Source: CAWCTB01 sp963798275 (GTDB lineage Bacteria; Acidobacteriota; Terriglobia; Terriglobales; Acidobacteriaceae). From it: 64,000 bases of DNA. This document shows positions 1 through 10,448 of the stretch, one piece after another. The notes under the pieces are model-generated. The model ran no database searches. It was not told the origin of the DNA and was given only the letters and a program-made list of their open reading frames with translations. The DNA is taken from positions 1 through 64,000 of the forward strand of contig CAWCTB010000041.1 in assembly GCA_963798275.1 (NCBI GenBank), written 5' to 3'. Position numbers and translations under genes: made by a program. How positions within the stretch are numbered: the first letter of the stretch is position 1; every line of letters begins with the position of its first letter.

Positions 1-1439
<1,439 letters not shown>

Positions 1440-1469
1440 AGTAAGGGCCTTCACTCCCGATATTGGCCA

Positions 1470-1475
1470 ATTATA
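1470..1475 (-). promoter_or_regulatory. Possible -10 box for thiC
   Basis: On the minus strand these bases read TATAAT, about 30 bases before the thiC ATG. No good -35 hexamer lies 16-18 bases upstream, so this is a weak call. A 6-bp hairpin (CGCTGG/CCAGCG, 1528-1542) lies further upstream in the leader. Confidence 0.3.
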
Positions 1476-1684
1476 CCGCCCGGAGACGACTGCGTTCTGC
1501 CGGTTGACTAGGCATTTGCGCTGCGCTCGCTGGCGTCCAGCGATGTCGTCGATACCACTATAGTCCCCAAAAAGCCCGAGATACCGGTTGGAACCTTGCG
1601 AAGCATTCTCAGCCAAGCCCATATCGATTCCGATCAGTGGGAAATCCTTGGCTGAAGGATTCGCGCGCACTTTTCGTGGCCGAC

Positions 1685-3133
1685 CTAAGCGCTTCGGGCG
1701 CGCCGTCTCCCCAGGACGTATAGCAGCACGCCGATACCCAACAAAAGAGCTGTGAGTACGAAGATTTTGGTCACGGCCAACAGCGGGTGAGGCTCGGTTG
1801 GATCAGGCAGGACGGAGCCGACGATGACGGCGCAGGTGGTGACGAATCCGACTGTAGCCAACGTAATCGCAACCGGCTTGCCTCCGGGAACGCGCATCAC
1901 GCCAGGCTCCACGGGCTGGCGCTGCAGGCGAACCATGGCAGCGAACATGAAGAGATAGGGAATGAAGTTGGTGATGATGGTCATGCTGATCAACAACTGG
2001 TAAGCGCCGCGGACGGAACTTCCTGCTTGTCCCAGCAAGATGAAGATCGCACAACACACCGCTTGCACGATGAGCGCGACGTAGGGCGTTCCCCATCTGG
2101 GATGCACGCGTCCGAAGGCCGGCGGCAGGTAGCGGTCGAGCCCGACGACGAAGGGAATGCGGGAGAGCGCCGCAAGATACGCGCCGACGGCGCCCAGGTT
2201 GGCGAGGCAAATCAACAGTGCGACTCCCGGGCCAACGCCCGTCCAACCAACACGGCCTGCACTGCTGGAGATAGCTTGCACGATGCCGGAGAGGCTGCTG
2301 ACCTGCTCGCGGGGGAGCGCGGCCAATATGGCGACGGTGCTGAAGATATAGCCCGCGGTAATGAGAGCGCCGGCAACGATGAGCGCACGCGGAATGGTCT
2401 GACGCGCGGACTTGATCTCACCGCCCATGAAGGAGGCAGATTCGGCTCCACTGAAGGCGTAGAGAATCGTGGCCCAGACTCCGATGGTTCCGAAGTTCAG
2501 CGACGGTTTAAGTGACGATGCGCTGAAGCTGGTGGCGGGGCCGAACTTCGCCCAGGCGATTACCGCGATCAGCCACAGCAGCATGATCGGCAACCAGGTT
2601 CCCACGGCTCCGAGGTTGGTGAGCCATTTGCCGACGTCGAGGCCGACCAGGTTGAGAGCAAGGGCCAGTGCGATGCCCAGCAGCGAGAAGCAGACGAAGA
2701 AGGCGGCGCTCGATTCCAAGCTGTGCCAGCGCAAACCGCCCACAAAAAGCGCGTTGCCGGCGGCGAAGTACAGCACGGCGGGGAAGTAGGGGAGATTGCT
2801 GGTCCAGTAAACCCATCCGGTGAGGAAAGCGGAGAAGTCGCCAAAGGCGTGCTTGCTCCAGACGTACATGCCGCCTTCTTGGGGGTAGCGGGAGGAGAGT
2901 TCGAGCACGCACATGGCCAGCGGTACGAAGATGGTCAAGACACCGGCGATCCAGATAACGATGGTGCCTGGGCCCGCGCTGGCCGCCAGAGGGATCCAGC
3001 GCAGGCTGAGGGTGCAGGCGATGTAAAACATCACCAGGTCGCCGAAGCCGAGTGCCTTCTTCGGCTGGATGTCGTGGCCGGGTTCGACGGCCGGCTTAGC
3101 AAACTCGGGCGCGGACTGCGATGGCTGATTCAC
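1685..3133 (-). CDS. APC-family amino acid permease
   Basis: 482-residue inner-membrane amino-acid/polyamine/organocation transporter with about 12 hydrophobic segments. The N-terminal half carries family-like segments such as SSRYPQEGGMYVWSKHAFGD and FSGAESASFMGGEIKSARQ. A short cytosolic tail ends in RRRARSA. The length is normal for the family. The substrate cannot be read from sequence; an amino acid or amine is likely. The GNAT acetyltransferase gene lies 14 bases upstream in the same direction, so the two probably share a transcript. A weak 7-bp inverted repeat at 1643-1661 follows the stop but has no U-run. Confidence 0.9.
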   Translation of the reverse strand: MNQPSQSAPEFAKPAVEPGHDIQPKKALGFGDLVMFYIACTLSLRWIPLAASAGPGTIVIWIAGVLTIFVPLAMCVLELSSRYPQEGGMYVWSKHAFGDFSAFLTGWVYWTSNLPYFPAVLYFAAGNALFVGGLRWHSLESSAAFFVCFSLLGIALALALNLVGLDVGKWLTNLGAVGTWLPIMLLWLIAVIAWAKFGPATSFSASSLKPSLNFGTIGVWATILYAFSGAESASFMGGEIKSARQTIPRALIVAGALITAGYIFSTVAILAALPREQVSSLSGIVQAISSSAGRVGWTGVGPGVALLICLANLGAVGAYLAALSRIPFVVGLDRYLPPAFGRVHPRWGTPYVALIVQAVCCAIFILLGQAGSSVRGAYQLLISMTIITNFIPYLFMFAAMVRLQRQPVEPGVMRVPGGKPVAITLATVGFVTTCAVIVGSVLPDPTEPHPLLAVTKIFVLTALLLGIGVLLYVLGRRRARSA

Positions 3134-3147
3134 TCAGGGCGGCGGCC

Positions 3148-3609
3148 TCAGACCGGCAGGAAGTATCGGTAGAACTCGTTGTCACGCCGCCAACCCAGGT
3201 TTTCGTAGAGTCGCTGCGCGGTGTGGTTGTCGACGGCGGTCTCCAGCGTCAGGCCGTCGGCTTGAGTCTCCTCAGCGAGGCGGCGGGCGCGTTCCATAAG
3301 CGCACGGCCAACGCCTCGCTTGCGGAAGTCGGGCAGTACGAAGAGGTCGTTCAGAATCCACTGACGCGTCAGATTCGTGGAAGAGAAGACGGGATACAGT
3401 TGCAGGAATCCGACAGGTCGCGCGCTACTAATAGCGTAGTACACGATCGATTCGGCCTTGCTCAATCGGGCGAAGAGGAAGCGGCGAGCGGCTTCCTGGT
3501 CTGCGGCTTTCCGATAAAACTGGCGATAGGCATCAAAGAGAGGGGCAATCACTTCCACGTCGGTTGGCGTGGCTTGGAGGATGTCCAGTTCCGGGTCGTT
3601 ATAAGGCAT
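3148..3609 (-). CDS. GNAT family N-acetyltransferase
   Basis: Acetyl-CoA-dependent N-acetyltransferase, substrate unknown. The acetyl-CoA-binding motif A is clear: DLFVLPDFRKRGVGRALMER, with the R-x-x-G-x-G/A signature. It is followed by TAQRLYENLGWRR, the usual motif B ending, and the protein closes with FYRYFLPV. I chose the ATG at 3609 (MPYNDPELDILQATPTD), because fold similarity begins there. An ATG at 3702 would add 31 residues with no domain character. Neither start has a good Shine-Dalgarno sequence. It precedes the APC permease by 14 bases and may act on the transported compound, which is inference. Confidence 0.88.
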   Translation of the reverse strand: MPYNDPELDILQATPTDVEVIAPLFDAYRQFYRKAADQEAARRFLFARLSKAESIVYYAISSARPVGFLQLYPVFSSTNLTRQWILNDLFVLPDFRKRGVGRALMERARRLAEETQADGLTLETAVDNHTAQRLYENLGWRRDNEFYRYFLPV

Positions 3610-3865
3610 GGCAAAAAGGAAACATGTTGGGAGCGCCGCGTCAACTATTTGGTTTGCGGCGGTTCCGGCGGCGCGGAAGGGCATCGGGAATGGCGTTACC
3701 ATGGGGCCAGGGGTGTGAGCCGAGCAAGACCTCGCTTGCGGAATTAATTTGTGGGCAGGGCAGGTGAAGTGGGTTTATGATTGCGCAACAACGAAAGTTT
3801 TAGAGGGCTGCATGCTCTGTGGCAGATGGCCAGAGAAAAAACCGCCAGCCAGAGGGACGAGTCAT

Positions 3866-4600
3866 ATGGGAGTTTCCGTTACGGAGTTTGCGAGTCCGCC
3901 GTTGCGAGAGTCCATGGATAACGATCGGAGCCATCTCGAAGAACCGAATGCACTTCCGCCTGCAGTGACCAAACGGGCGCAGCAAAAGCGGGCGCTCATC
4001 CTGCGGGCCGCCATGCGGCATTTCGCCGAGCATGGCTACGAAGCCACACGCGTCGCCGACATCGCCGCTGAATTGGGAATCGCCAAGGGTTCGGTATTCC
4101 AGCACTTCGGGAGCAAGGATGGCCTGTTTTTTGAGAGCTACAAGCAGGCGATCCGGGAATTGCCGGACTACCTGGAAGTGCCCGACGCGGTAAAGCAGGA
4201 AGGATTTTTCGCGGTGGTTCGCTACCAGTTGCAGCATCGCGAGCATGTTCGCGATCGCCACGGTGTGGAATACAAGGTCGTGCTGCTGGGAGACTACGGC
4301 TCCGATCTGAATGTGAAAAAGCGCATCAACCGCTTTTTGCGGCAGGAAGATCCGCTGGGCGTCGAGGCATTGGTCAGCATGGGTATTCAGCGGGGCGAGA
4401 TTCGCACGGACGTCGATCGACTGCTCATTTCGGCGGTTCTGCAGGGCATGCTGGAACGCTTCGAGGACGCGCTGACGGCCGAACAGGAACGCGAAGTGGT
4501 TGCTCACGCGGGGCGAGCCGAGGAAAAAGCGACCGAAGAGCGCATCGAGGAATTCGTTAGAGTGCTGCGCGATGCGATCGGCGCACGAGGAAATGCCTAG
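3866..4600 (+). CDS. TetR/AcrR family transcriptional regulator
   Basis: About 244-residue DNA-binding repressor. The TetR helix-turn-helix is plain around residues 30-75: ILRAAMRHFAEHGYEATRV, then DIAAELGIAKGSVFQHFGSK. The remaining helices form the ligand-binding/dimer domain. The start at 3866 is supported by AGAGGGA eight bases upstream; longer upstream codons lack a ribosome site. It lies 46 bases before the Rieske oxygenase in the same direction, so it probably controls that gene and perhaps the neighbouring oxidoreductases. It is divergent from the GNAT/APC pair. Confidence 0.93.
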   Translation: MGVSVTEFASPPLRESMDNDRSHLEEPNALPPAVTKRAQQKRALILRAAMRHFAEHGYEATRVADIAAELGIAKGSVFQHFGSKDGLFFESYKQAIRELPDYLEVPDAVKQEGFFAVVRYQLQHREHVRDRHGVEYKVVLLGDYGSDLNVKKRINRFLRQEDPLGVEALVSMGIQRGEIRTDVDRLLISAVLQGMLERFEDALTAEQEREVVAHAGRAEEKATEERIEEFVRVLRDAIGARGNA

Positions 4601-4646
4601 CGGCAATCGCCTGTTATGATGGGCCTCCCAGCCCTGGAGAGGCCTG

Positions 4647-5774
4647 ATGAACGACGCCATTTCACGACTGCTTGCCGAGTACAACGAACAAAATCCCATT
4701 GCATACGCCAGTACGATTCCGGCGCCCTGGTATGTGGACGAAGACATCGCCGAACTGGAGCGGCGCAGTGTGTTCGGCGGCACCTGGCAAGTGGTAGCAC
4801 GGGTGGACCAACTGCGGCGGCCGGGTGAATTCGTTACGGCCACACTGGCGGGCGAGCCGCTGCTGCTGGTGCGAGGAGACGATAGCGAGCTGCGCGGATT
4901 CTACAACGTGTGCCGGCACCACGCCGCGGCCGTCGCAACCGAGTGCGAAGGACATGCCAACATCCTGCGATGCCCGTATCACGGATGGAGCTACGGCCTG
5001 GATGGCAGGTTGAAGGGTGCGCCGGAGTTCGAGGGCGTCTGCGATTTCGACCGCGCGAAGAATGGGCTGGTCCCGGTGCGTGTGGCGGAGTGGGAGCAGT
5101 TCGTGTTCGTAAATCTCGAGCCTGACGCGGCGCCTCTGCCGGAGTTTCTCGGCGGGTTGGTGCAACGCGTGGCGCCGCTAAAATTATTGTCAGTGCACTT
5201 CTTCGAGCGCCGCACCTACTCGCTGAATTGCAACTGGAAGGTGTTCGTCGACAACTATCTCGACGGCGGCTATCACGTCCCGCACCTGCACAAGGGCTTG
5301 AACAGCGTGCTGGAGTACAAGCAGTACACCATCGAGAACGAAGATCGCTACTGCCTGCAATCGAGCCCGTTGGTGAGCTCGGGGATAGACGCGGCGACTT
5401 CCGCGACGCGCACCGGGGACCGCGCCTGGTACTTCTGGCAATACCCGAATTTCATGATCAACCTCTACCACGGCTACATGGACACGAACCTCGTGCTTCC
5501 GGATGGCGTGGACAGCTGCCGCGTAATCTTCGACTTTTATTTCGATGACGTGAGTGAAGCGGCGGCGGAGCGCAACCGGCAGAGCATTGCCGTCGGCGAG
5601 CGGGTGAACGACGAGGACGTAGGCATTTGCGAGGCAGTGCAGCGGGGACTGCATTCGCGGGCTTACGGCGCGGGACGGTTGTCGGTACGGCGCGAGGCCG
5701 GCGAACACTTGTTTCACCGGTTACTGGCGGCGGATCTGAAACGCGCTAATCGCGCTATTTCCGCAGGTCTTTAA
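4647..5774 (+). CDS. Rieske non-heme iron oxygenase alpha subunit (choline-monooxygenase-like)
   Basis: 375-residue cytosolic oxygenase. The Rieske 2Fe-2S ligands are visible as CRHH near residue 90 and RCPYHGWSYG about 20 residues later (C-x-H, C-x2-H). The mononuclear iron site is in DNYLDGGYHVPHLHKGL, giving the two His and the bridging Asp. That segment closely resembles plant choline monooxygenase and the carnitine/glycine-betaine monooxygenase group, which suggests hydroxylation of a quaternary amine. Aromatic ring hydroxylation is the alternative. A reductase partner is not adjacent. GGAG lies before the ATG. The last 20 bases overlap the 3' end of the convergent FAD oxidoreductase. 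Confidence 0.92.
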   Translation: MNDAISRLLAEYNEQNPIAYASTIPAPWYVDEDIAELERRSVFGGTWQVVARVDQLRRPGEFVTATLAGEPLLLVRGDDSELRGFYNVCRHHAAAVATECEGHANILRCPYHGWSYGLDGRLKGAPEFEGVCDFDRAKNGLVPVRVAEWEQFVFVNLEPDAAPLPEFLGGLVQRVAPLKLLSVHFFERRTYSLNCNWKVFVDNYLDGGYHVPHLHKGLNSVLEYKQYTIENEDRYCLQSSPLVSSGIDAATSATRTGDRAWYFWQYPNFMINLYHGYMDTNLVLPDGVDSCRVIFDFYFDDVSEAAAERNRQSIAVGERVNDEDVGICEAVQRGLHSRAYGAGRLSVRREAGEHLFHRLLAADLKRANRAISAGL

Positions 5775-7341
5775 GGATTTCACGTGCCGCATTGGCTCCG
5801 GACGCGCCGTTTAATCCCGTGCCCGGATGCGTGCCCGAACCGCAGAGGTAGAGGTTCTGAATCGGCGTGCGGTACTGCGCCCAATTCAATACCGGGCGCA
5901 TGGTGAACAACTGATCGAGCGCCAACTCACCGTGGAAGATGTGTCCGCCGGTAAGGCCGTATTTGTCTTCGAGGTCTTTCGGAGTGATGACCTCTGCGGC
6001 TTCGATGAGATTTGGCAGGCCGGGAGCATAGTCCGACAGAGTCTTGATGACGGTGTTACCCAACGCTTCGCGTTGCGACTCCCAGTCCGAGTTACGCAGT
6101 TTGTAGGGCGCGTATTGCATATAGATCGACATGACATGCTTGCCCGGCGGCGCCAGCGACGGGTCTGACAATGTGGGAATCACGGCTTCGATGTAGGGGT
6201 GCTGCGAGAACTCGCCATATTTGGCGGCGTCGAAGGCGCGCTCCAGATAGTCGATCTCGGGCGAAATCTGGATGCGGCCGGCCAGCAGCGTGGCGGCGTT
6301 GCCGTTGGTACCACGAAAGGCCGGCAGTCCACCGAGCGCGAGGTTCACCTTGGCCAGGGTGCCATTCATGCGGTAATGCTGCAACTTTTGCAGGAAACCG
6401 GGATTGAGGTGCTGGGGTTCGACCATGCCCAGAAGCGTGCGCTTGGGATCGGCATTGGAGACGATGGTCCGGGCCTGGATCTCGTCTCCGTTGGCGAGCA
6501 CGACGGAGGTGGCAACGCCATCACTCACCTGAATGCTCGACACTTCGGTGGACGTACGTATCTCCACGCCGGCGGCTTGCGCGGCAATGGCCATCGCGAC
6601 CGTGGCCGCGCCGGTGCCTCCGGTGATGTACGAGCCAGGCCCGGTGGGATTGCCATCGGCGGCGGCGCGGAAGAGAAGATTGCTACTCGAACCGGCGGAC
6701 CAGGGACCGAGGAATGAGCCGAAGATGCCCTGCGCCGCAATCGTCGCGCGCAGCAGATCGCTTTCGAACCACTCGGCCACGAGATCGGCAACCGCCATGG
6801 GTCCCCAACGCAGCAGGCGGTACAGGTCTTTGTCGCCCAGACCGCGCAGTTTCTTTCCGGTCTTCAACAGCTCCCACAAATTGCCGGAGGCTGGGTCGTC
6901 GAGATCGGGCGGAGTCATGGTGAGCAGGGTGTCGAGTACCTCGCCGATGCGCAGCAGCGACTTCTGGAACTCCGAGTAGTTCGCTGCTTCTTTTGTGGAA
7001 TATTTTGCCAGGTGCTGCTGGGTCTTTCCGGAATCAGAGTAGAGCACCAGATTATCGGCGCTGGGCGAGAGCGAGAGCACACGCACATCGGGCGTGAAGG
7101 TCGTGAAGCCGTGCTTCGTCAAGTCCATGGCGGAGACGATCTCGGGGCGAATGGGACCGGCGGCGTGGGCGAGCCTGGAGCAGCGGAAGCCGGGATGAAA
7201 TTCTTCGGTGGTGGCGCATCCGCCGACGACTGGCCTGCGTTCGAGGAGGAGCACCTTGTGTCCGGCCTTGGCCAGATAGAACGCGGCCACCAAGCCGTTG
7301 TGTCCGCCACCAATGATGACAACGTCGCGCGTCTCCGGCAT
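5755..7341 (-). CDS. FAD-dependent oxidoreductase, PYROXD2/CrtI-like (second copy)
   Basis: 528-residue flavoprotein of the phytoene-desaturase/PYROXD2 group. The N-terminal dinucleotide-binding motif is VVIIGGGHNGLVAAFYLAKA with the downstream acidic end in LLLERR. The C-terminal FAD-binding segment is NLYLCGSGTHPGTGLNGASG. No carotenoid genes are nearby, so a carotenoid role is unlikely; the real substrate is unknown. The ATG is only four bases after the stop of the upstream paralogue, so the pair is probably translationally coupled. Its 3' end overlaps the convergent Rieske gene by 20 bases. Confidence 0.92.
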   Translation of the reverse strand: MPETRDVVIIGGGHNGLVAAFYLAKAGHKVLLLERRPVVGGCATTEEFHPGFRCSRLAHAAGPIRPEIVSAMDLTKHGFTTFTPDVRVLSLSPSADNLVLYSDSGKTQQHLAKYSTKEAANYSEFQKSLLRIGEVLDTLLTMTPPDLDDPASGNLWELLKTGKKLRGLGDKDLYRLLRWGPMAVADLVAEWFESDLLRATIAAQGIFGSFLGPWSAGSSSNLLFRAAADGNPTGPGSYITGGTGAATVAMAIAAQAAGVEIRTSTEVSSIQVSDGVATSVVLANGDEIQARTIVSNADPKRTLLGMVEPQHLNPGFLQKLQHYRMNGTLAKVNLALGGLPAFRGTNGNAATLLAGRIQISPEIDYLERAFDAAKYGEFSQHPYIEAVIPTLSDPSLAPPGKHVMSIYMQYAPYKLRNSDWESQREALGNTVIKTLSDYAPGLPNLIEAAEVITPKDLEDKYGLTGGHIFHGELALDQLFTMRPVLNWAQYRTPIQNLYLCGSGTHPGTGLNGASGANAAREILKDLRK

Positions 7342-7344
7342 CGG

Positions 7345-8946
7345 CTAGCTGTTCCCCTTCCCGCTCTTGAGGATCTCGAGGGCGGCGAGCCGCCCGTTCG
7401 CGCCCATGATGCCGCCGCCGGGATGGGTTGCCGAGCCGCACATCCAGAGATTCCTGATCGGCGTTTTGTACTGCGCCCAGCCGGGCACGGGCCGAAGGAA
7501 GAACAACTGCTCCAGCGAGAGTTCGCCTTGAAAGATGTTGCCCTCGGTGAGTCCCCACTCGCGCTCGAGGTCGAGCGGGGTCACGACCTGGCGGCCCACG
7601 ATGATGTTCTTTATGTTGGGCGCATATTGAGCGATGGTATCGATGACGTTGTCGCCGAAGGCTTCGCGCTTCTCGTCCCAGTTGCCCTCGCGCAGCTTGT
7701 AGGGCGCGTACTGCACGAAGCACGACATCACGTGCTTGCCGGGAGGCGCGACGGAAGGATCGGTGAGGCTGGGGATGACCATGTCGATGTAGGGACGGCG
7801 GGAATAGTCGCCGTACTTGGCGTCGTCGTAGGCACGCTCCATGTAGTCGACCGAGGGAGAGATGGAGATGGCGCCGCGCAGATGATGTCCTTCGCCGGGC
7901 AGGCAGGTGAACTGCGGCAAAGCATCGAGCGCGAGGTTCACCTTGCCGGAGGAGCCGCGATACTTGTAGCGCTTCACATCGTTGCGGAAGTCTTCATCCA
8001 GGTGGCTGGGGTCGATGAACTTCAGGAAGGTGAGGTTGGGATCGACGCTCGATGAGATGACAGGCGCGAAGTATTCGTCGCCTGATGTGGTGGCGACGCC
8101 AATGGCTTTGCCGTCGCGGACCAGGATCTGCGCGACGCCCACCTTGGTTTTGATTTCCACGCCGAGTTCGCGGGCCGAGTCGGCAATGGCGTTGGAGATG
8201 GCTCCGGTACCGCCGCGGGCGAACCCCCAGGCGCGAAAGGCGCCGTCGATTTCGCCCATGTAATGATGCAGCAGCACGTAGGCGGTGCCGGGAGAGCGCA
8301 CGCCCAGGAATGTGCCGATAATTCCGGAGGCGGACATGGTGGCCTTGAGGACGTCGGTCTCGAACCACTGGTCGAGAAAGTCGATGGCGCTCATGGTCAT
8401 CAACTGCACCTGGTTGTACTTGTCTTCGCCGCTAAGGTCCTTGAAGCGGCGGCCGAGGAAGAGCAGTTTCAGCAGGTCGCGCGGATTCAGGGTGGTGGGA
8501 TCGGGCGGCACCATGCCGAGGATCGGCTTCACGAAGCGGCACATCTGCAGCATGGCCTTGCCGAACTCCTCGTAGGCTTCGGCATCGTATTTCGAATGCC
8601 GCGCGATTTCGCGCCGGGTCTGACCGTGATCGTTGACCCGCCAAAGGTAATCGCCATCGGGCATGGGAGTGAAAGTGCCATCGAGCGGGAGAATCTCCAG
8701 ACCATGCCTGGGAAGATTGAGGTCGCGAATGATCTCCGGCCGCAAGAGCGAGACGACGTAGGAGCAAACCGAAAACTTAAAGCCGGGAAAAATTTCTTCG
8801 GTAACCGCGGCGCCGCCGACCAGGTGCCGGCGCTCCAGCACCAGCACCTTTTTCCCGGCGCGAGCCAGATAAGCGGCATTCACCAGGCCATTGTGGCCAC
8901 CGCCAATGACGATGGCGTCATACTTACCCGATCCGTTTGAAGACAT
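7345..8946 (-). CDS. FAD-dependent oxidoreductase, PYROXD2/CrtI-like (first copy)
   Basis: 533-residue paralogue of the following gene, sharing the same architecture: AIVIGGGHNGLVNAAYLARA at the N-terminus and NLWMCGSATHPGGGIMGANG at the C-terminus. Many internal blocks are shared with the second copy (for example PGKHVMS, YAPYKLR, QLF.RPV..WAQYKTPI), so this is a tandem duplication that has diverged. I chose the ATG at 8946 (MSSNGSGKYDAIV); a longer reading from 9225 adds 93 residues of no domain character across the promoter of the divergent GcvT-like gene. The product may form a heteromer with the second copy, which is inference. Confidence 0.92.
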   Translation of the reverse strand: MSSNGSGKYDAIVIGGGHNGLVNAAYLARAGKKVLVLERRHLVGGAAVTEEIFPGFKFSVCSYVVSLLRPEIIRDLNLPRHGLEILPLDGTFTPMPDGDYLWRVNDHGQTRREIARHSKYDAEAYEEFGKAMLQMCRFVKPILGMVPPDPTTLNPRDLLKLLFLGRRFKDLSGEDKYNQVQLMTMSAIDFLDQWFETDVLKATMSASGIIGTFLGVRSPGTAYVLLHHYMGEIDGAFRAWGFARGGTGAISNAIADSARELGVEIKTKVGVAQILVRDGKAIGVATTSGDEYFAPVISSSVDPNLTFLKFIDPSHLDEDFRNDVKRYKYRGSSGKVNLALDALPQFTCLPGEGHHLRGAISISPSVDYMERAYDDAKYGDYSRRPYIDMVIPSLTDPSVAPPGKHVMSCFVQYAPYKLREGNWDEKREAFGDNVIDTIAQYAPNIKNIIVGRQVVTPLDLEREWGLTEGNIFQGELSLEQLFFLRPVPGWAQYKTPIRNLWMCGSATHPGGGIMGANGRLAALEILKSGKGNS

Positions 8947-9051
8947 AAAATTCCTACAACAAGGTGCGTTCGTTTGAAGGCGAAGCGCAATTCTATACGG
9001 GGTGAAACGGATTTGTCTTGATCTGCGCTGTCCGACGCAGTGCTTACGTCC

Positions 9052-9081
9052 TTGCTGCGCAAGTGTGCGGGTCGCTATAAT
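9052..9081 (+). promoter_or_regulatory. Sigma-70-type promoter for the GcvT-like gene
   Basis: TTGCTG at 9052-9057 and a perfect TATAAT at 9076-9081 are separated by 18 bases. The start codon of the GcvT-like gene follows 31 bases later. The bases after the -10 box (CCGCGCAC) are also found after a TATAAT at 38592. Confidence 0.6.
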
Positions 9082-9111
9082 CCGCGCACAGCACAACGAA
9101 AAGGAACGAGA

Positions 9112-10308
9112 GTGCCGATCGGGACAGCGGTTCACGAAAGAACGTTTCCACTCTGCCAGAGCTTGAACTACCGCGAGTGGGCCGGCTTTTACGCGGTGAG
9201 CGTCTACGAAAACCATCATGAGCACGAATACAACGCGATCCGCAACGCCTCGGCGCTGATCGACGTGACACCGCTATTCAAGTACCTCATCACCGGGCGG
9301 GATGCGACCCGGTTCGTCGATCGCGTGATGGCGCGCGACATCAACAAGGTCGCGGTCAACCAGGTCATCTACTGCTGCTGGTGCGATGAAGATGGAAAGG
9401 TCATCGATGACGGCACCATCACGCGGCTGGAAGAAAACCGCTATCGCTGGACTGCGGCTGATCCGAATCTGCGATGGTTCCGGCAAAACGCCATCGGGCT
9501 CGAGGTGCAAATCGAAGACATCACTGAGCAGTTGGCGGCGCTCGCACTGCAAGGCCCGACTTCAGGCAAGTTGCTCAAGAGCGTTGCGGAAGCCGACATC
9601 GAGAACCTGAAGTACTTCCGCAAGACCAGCGGCAAGATCGCCGGCGTTCCGGTCGATATTTCGCGCACTGGTTACACGGGCGACCTGGGCTACGAAATCT
9701 GGATTCCGTGGCAGGATGCGGTGCGAGTGTGGGACGGCCTGATGGAGGCCGGGCGCGGTTTCGATATTCATCCCACGGGCATGCTGGCGCTCGACGTGGC
9801 GCGCATCGAGGCGGGGTTGATCCTGGCGGACGTGGATTATGTGAGCAGCAAAAAGGCGCTGGTCCCGTCGCAGAAATACACCCCGGGCGAAATCGGGCTG
9901 GGCAAGTTGGTGCACTACGAGAAGGCCAACTTCATCGGCAGACGGGCGCTGCTGGAAGAAAAGAAGACCGGGCCGAAGCGGCTGCTGGTGGGATTGGAAA
10001 TCGACTGGAACGAAATGGAAGCGCTGTTCGACAAAGCGGGCCTGGCACCGCAGACCCCCGCCACTGCGTCACGCGTGCACGTCCCGGTGTACAAGGGAGG
10101 AAAGCAGGTAGGGAAAGCCACCTCGACCACCTGGTCGCCGCTATTGAAACAACTCGTTGCCCTGGCCAGCGTGGAACCGCAACAAGCGGAACCGGGTACG
10201 AAGCTGCAAATCGAAATGACAGTTGAGGCGGTGCGGCACAAGGTCAGCGCCACGGTGCGAGCGCTGCCTTTCTTCAATCCTCCGCGCAAGACAAAGACGC
10301 CGGTCTGA
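9112..10308 (+). CDS. GcvT-like aminomethyltransferase (folate-dependent)
   Basis: 398-residue member of the GcvT/YgfZ/DmdA superfamily. These use tetrahydrofolate to accept a one-carbon unit from an amine, thioether or aryl ether. Family features: ALIDVTPLFKYLITGRDA near the N-terminus, ISRTGYTGDLGYEIWIP (the conserved RxGYTGExGYE-type segment), and a C-terminal barrel domain. The GTG at 9112 is preceded by AAGGA at about eight bases and lies just after a good promoter. It is not in a glycine-cleavage operon (no gcvH or gcvP nearby). With the Rieske oxygenase and two flavin oxidoreductases alongside, oxidative demethylation of a methylated amine is plausible; O-demethylation is an alternative. 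Confidence 0.88.
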   Translation: MPIGTAVHERTFPLCQSLNYREWAGFYAVSVYENHHEHEYNAIRNASALIDVTPLFKYLITGRDATRFVDRVMARDINKVAVNQVIYCCWCDEDGKVIDDGTITRLEENRYRWTAADPNLRWFRQNAIGLEVQIEDITEQLAALALQGPTSGKLLKSVAEADIENLKYFRKTSGKIAGVPVDISRTGYTGDLGYEIWIPWQDAVRVWDGLMEAGRGFDIHPTGMLALDVARIEAGLILADVDYVSSKKALVPSQKYTPGEIGLGKLVHYEKANFIGRRALLEEKKTGPKRLLVGLEIDWNEMEALFDKAGLAPQTPATASRVHVPVYKGGKQVGKATSTTWSPLLKQLVALASVEPQQAEPGTKLQIEMTVEAVRHKVSATVRALPFFNPPRKTKTPV

Positions 10309-10393
10309 ACGAGGTTTCAGCGGGCAGATGGCAAAGACTCCTCGCAGGAATTGAGCACCGGTGTCTGCGCGGAGAAAGCAAGAGAGCGGAAAC

Positions 10394-10427
10394 GTGGCGT
10401 CTGCGAGGGAGTGGCGTCTGCGAGGAG
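10394..10427 (+). repeat. Two tandem 17-bp units
   Basis: GTGGCGTCTGCGAGGGA at 10394-10410 is followed directly by GTGGCGTCTGCGAGGAG. A degenerate third copy (GTGTCTGCGCGGAG) lies about 35 bases upstream. The 140-base gap between the convergent GcvT-like and membrane-protein genes holds nothing else recognisable. Confidence 0.6.
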
Positions 10428-10448
10428 AGTGGAGATCGGGAGAGTCAG

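Noticed and set aside
1440..1684. TPP riboswitch expected before thiC
   Set aside because: None of the conserved segments (CTGAGA, the ACCTGATCTGG-type part) are present on the minus strand.
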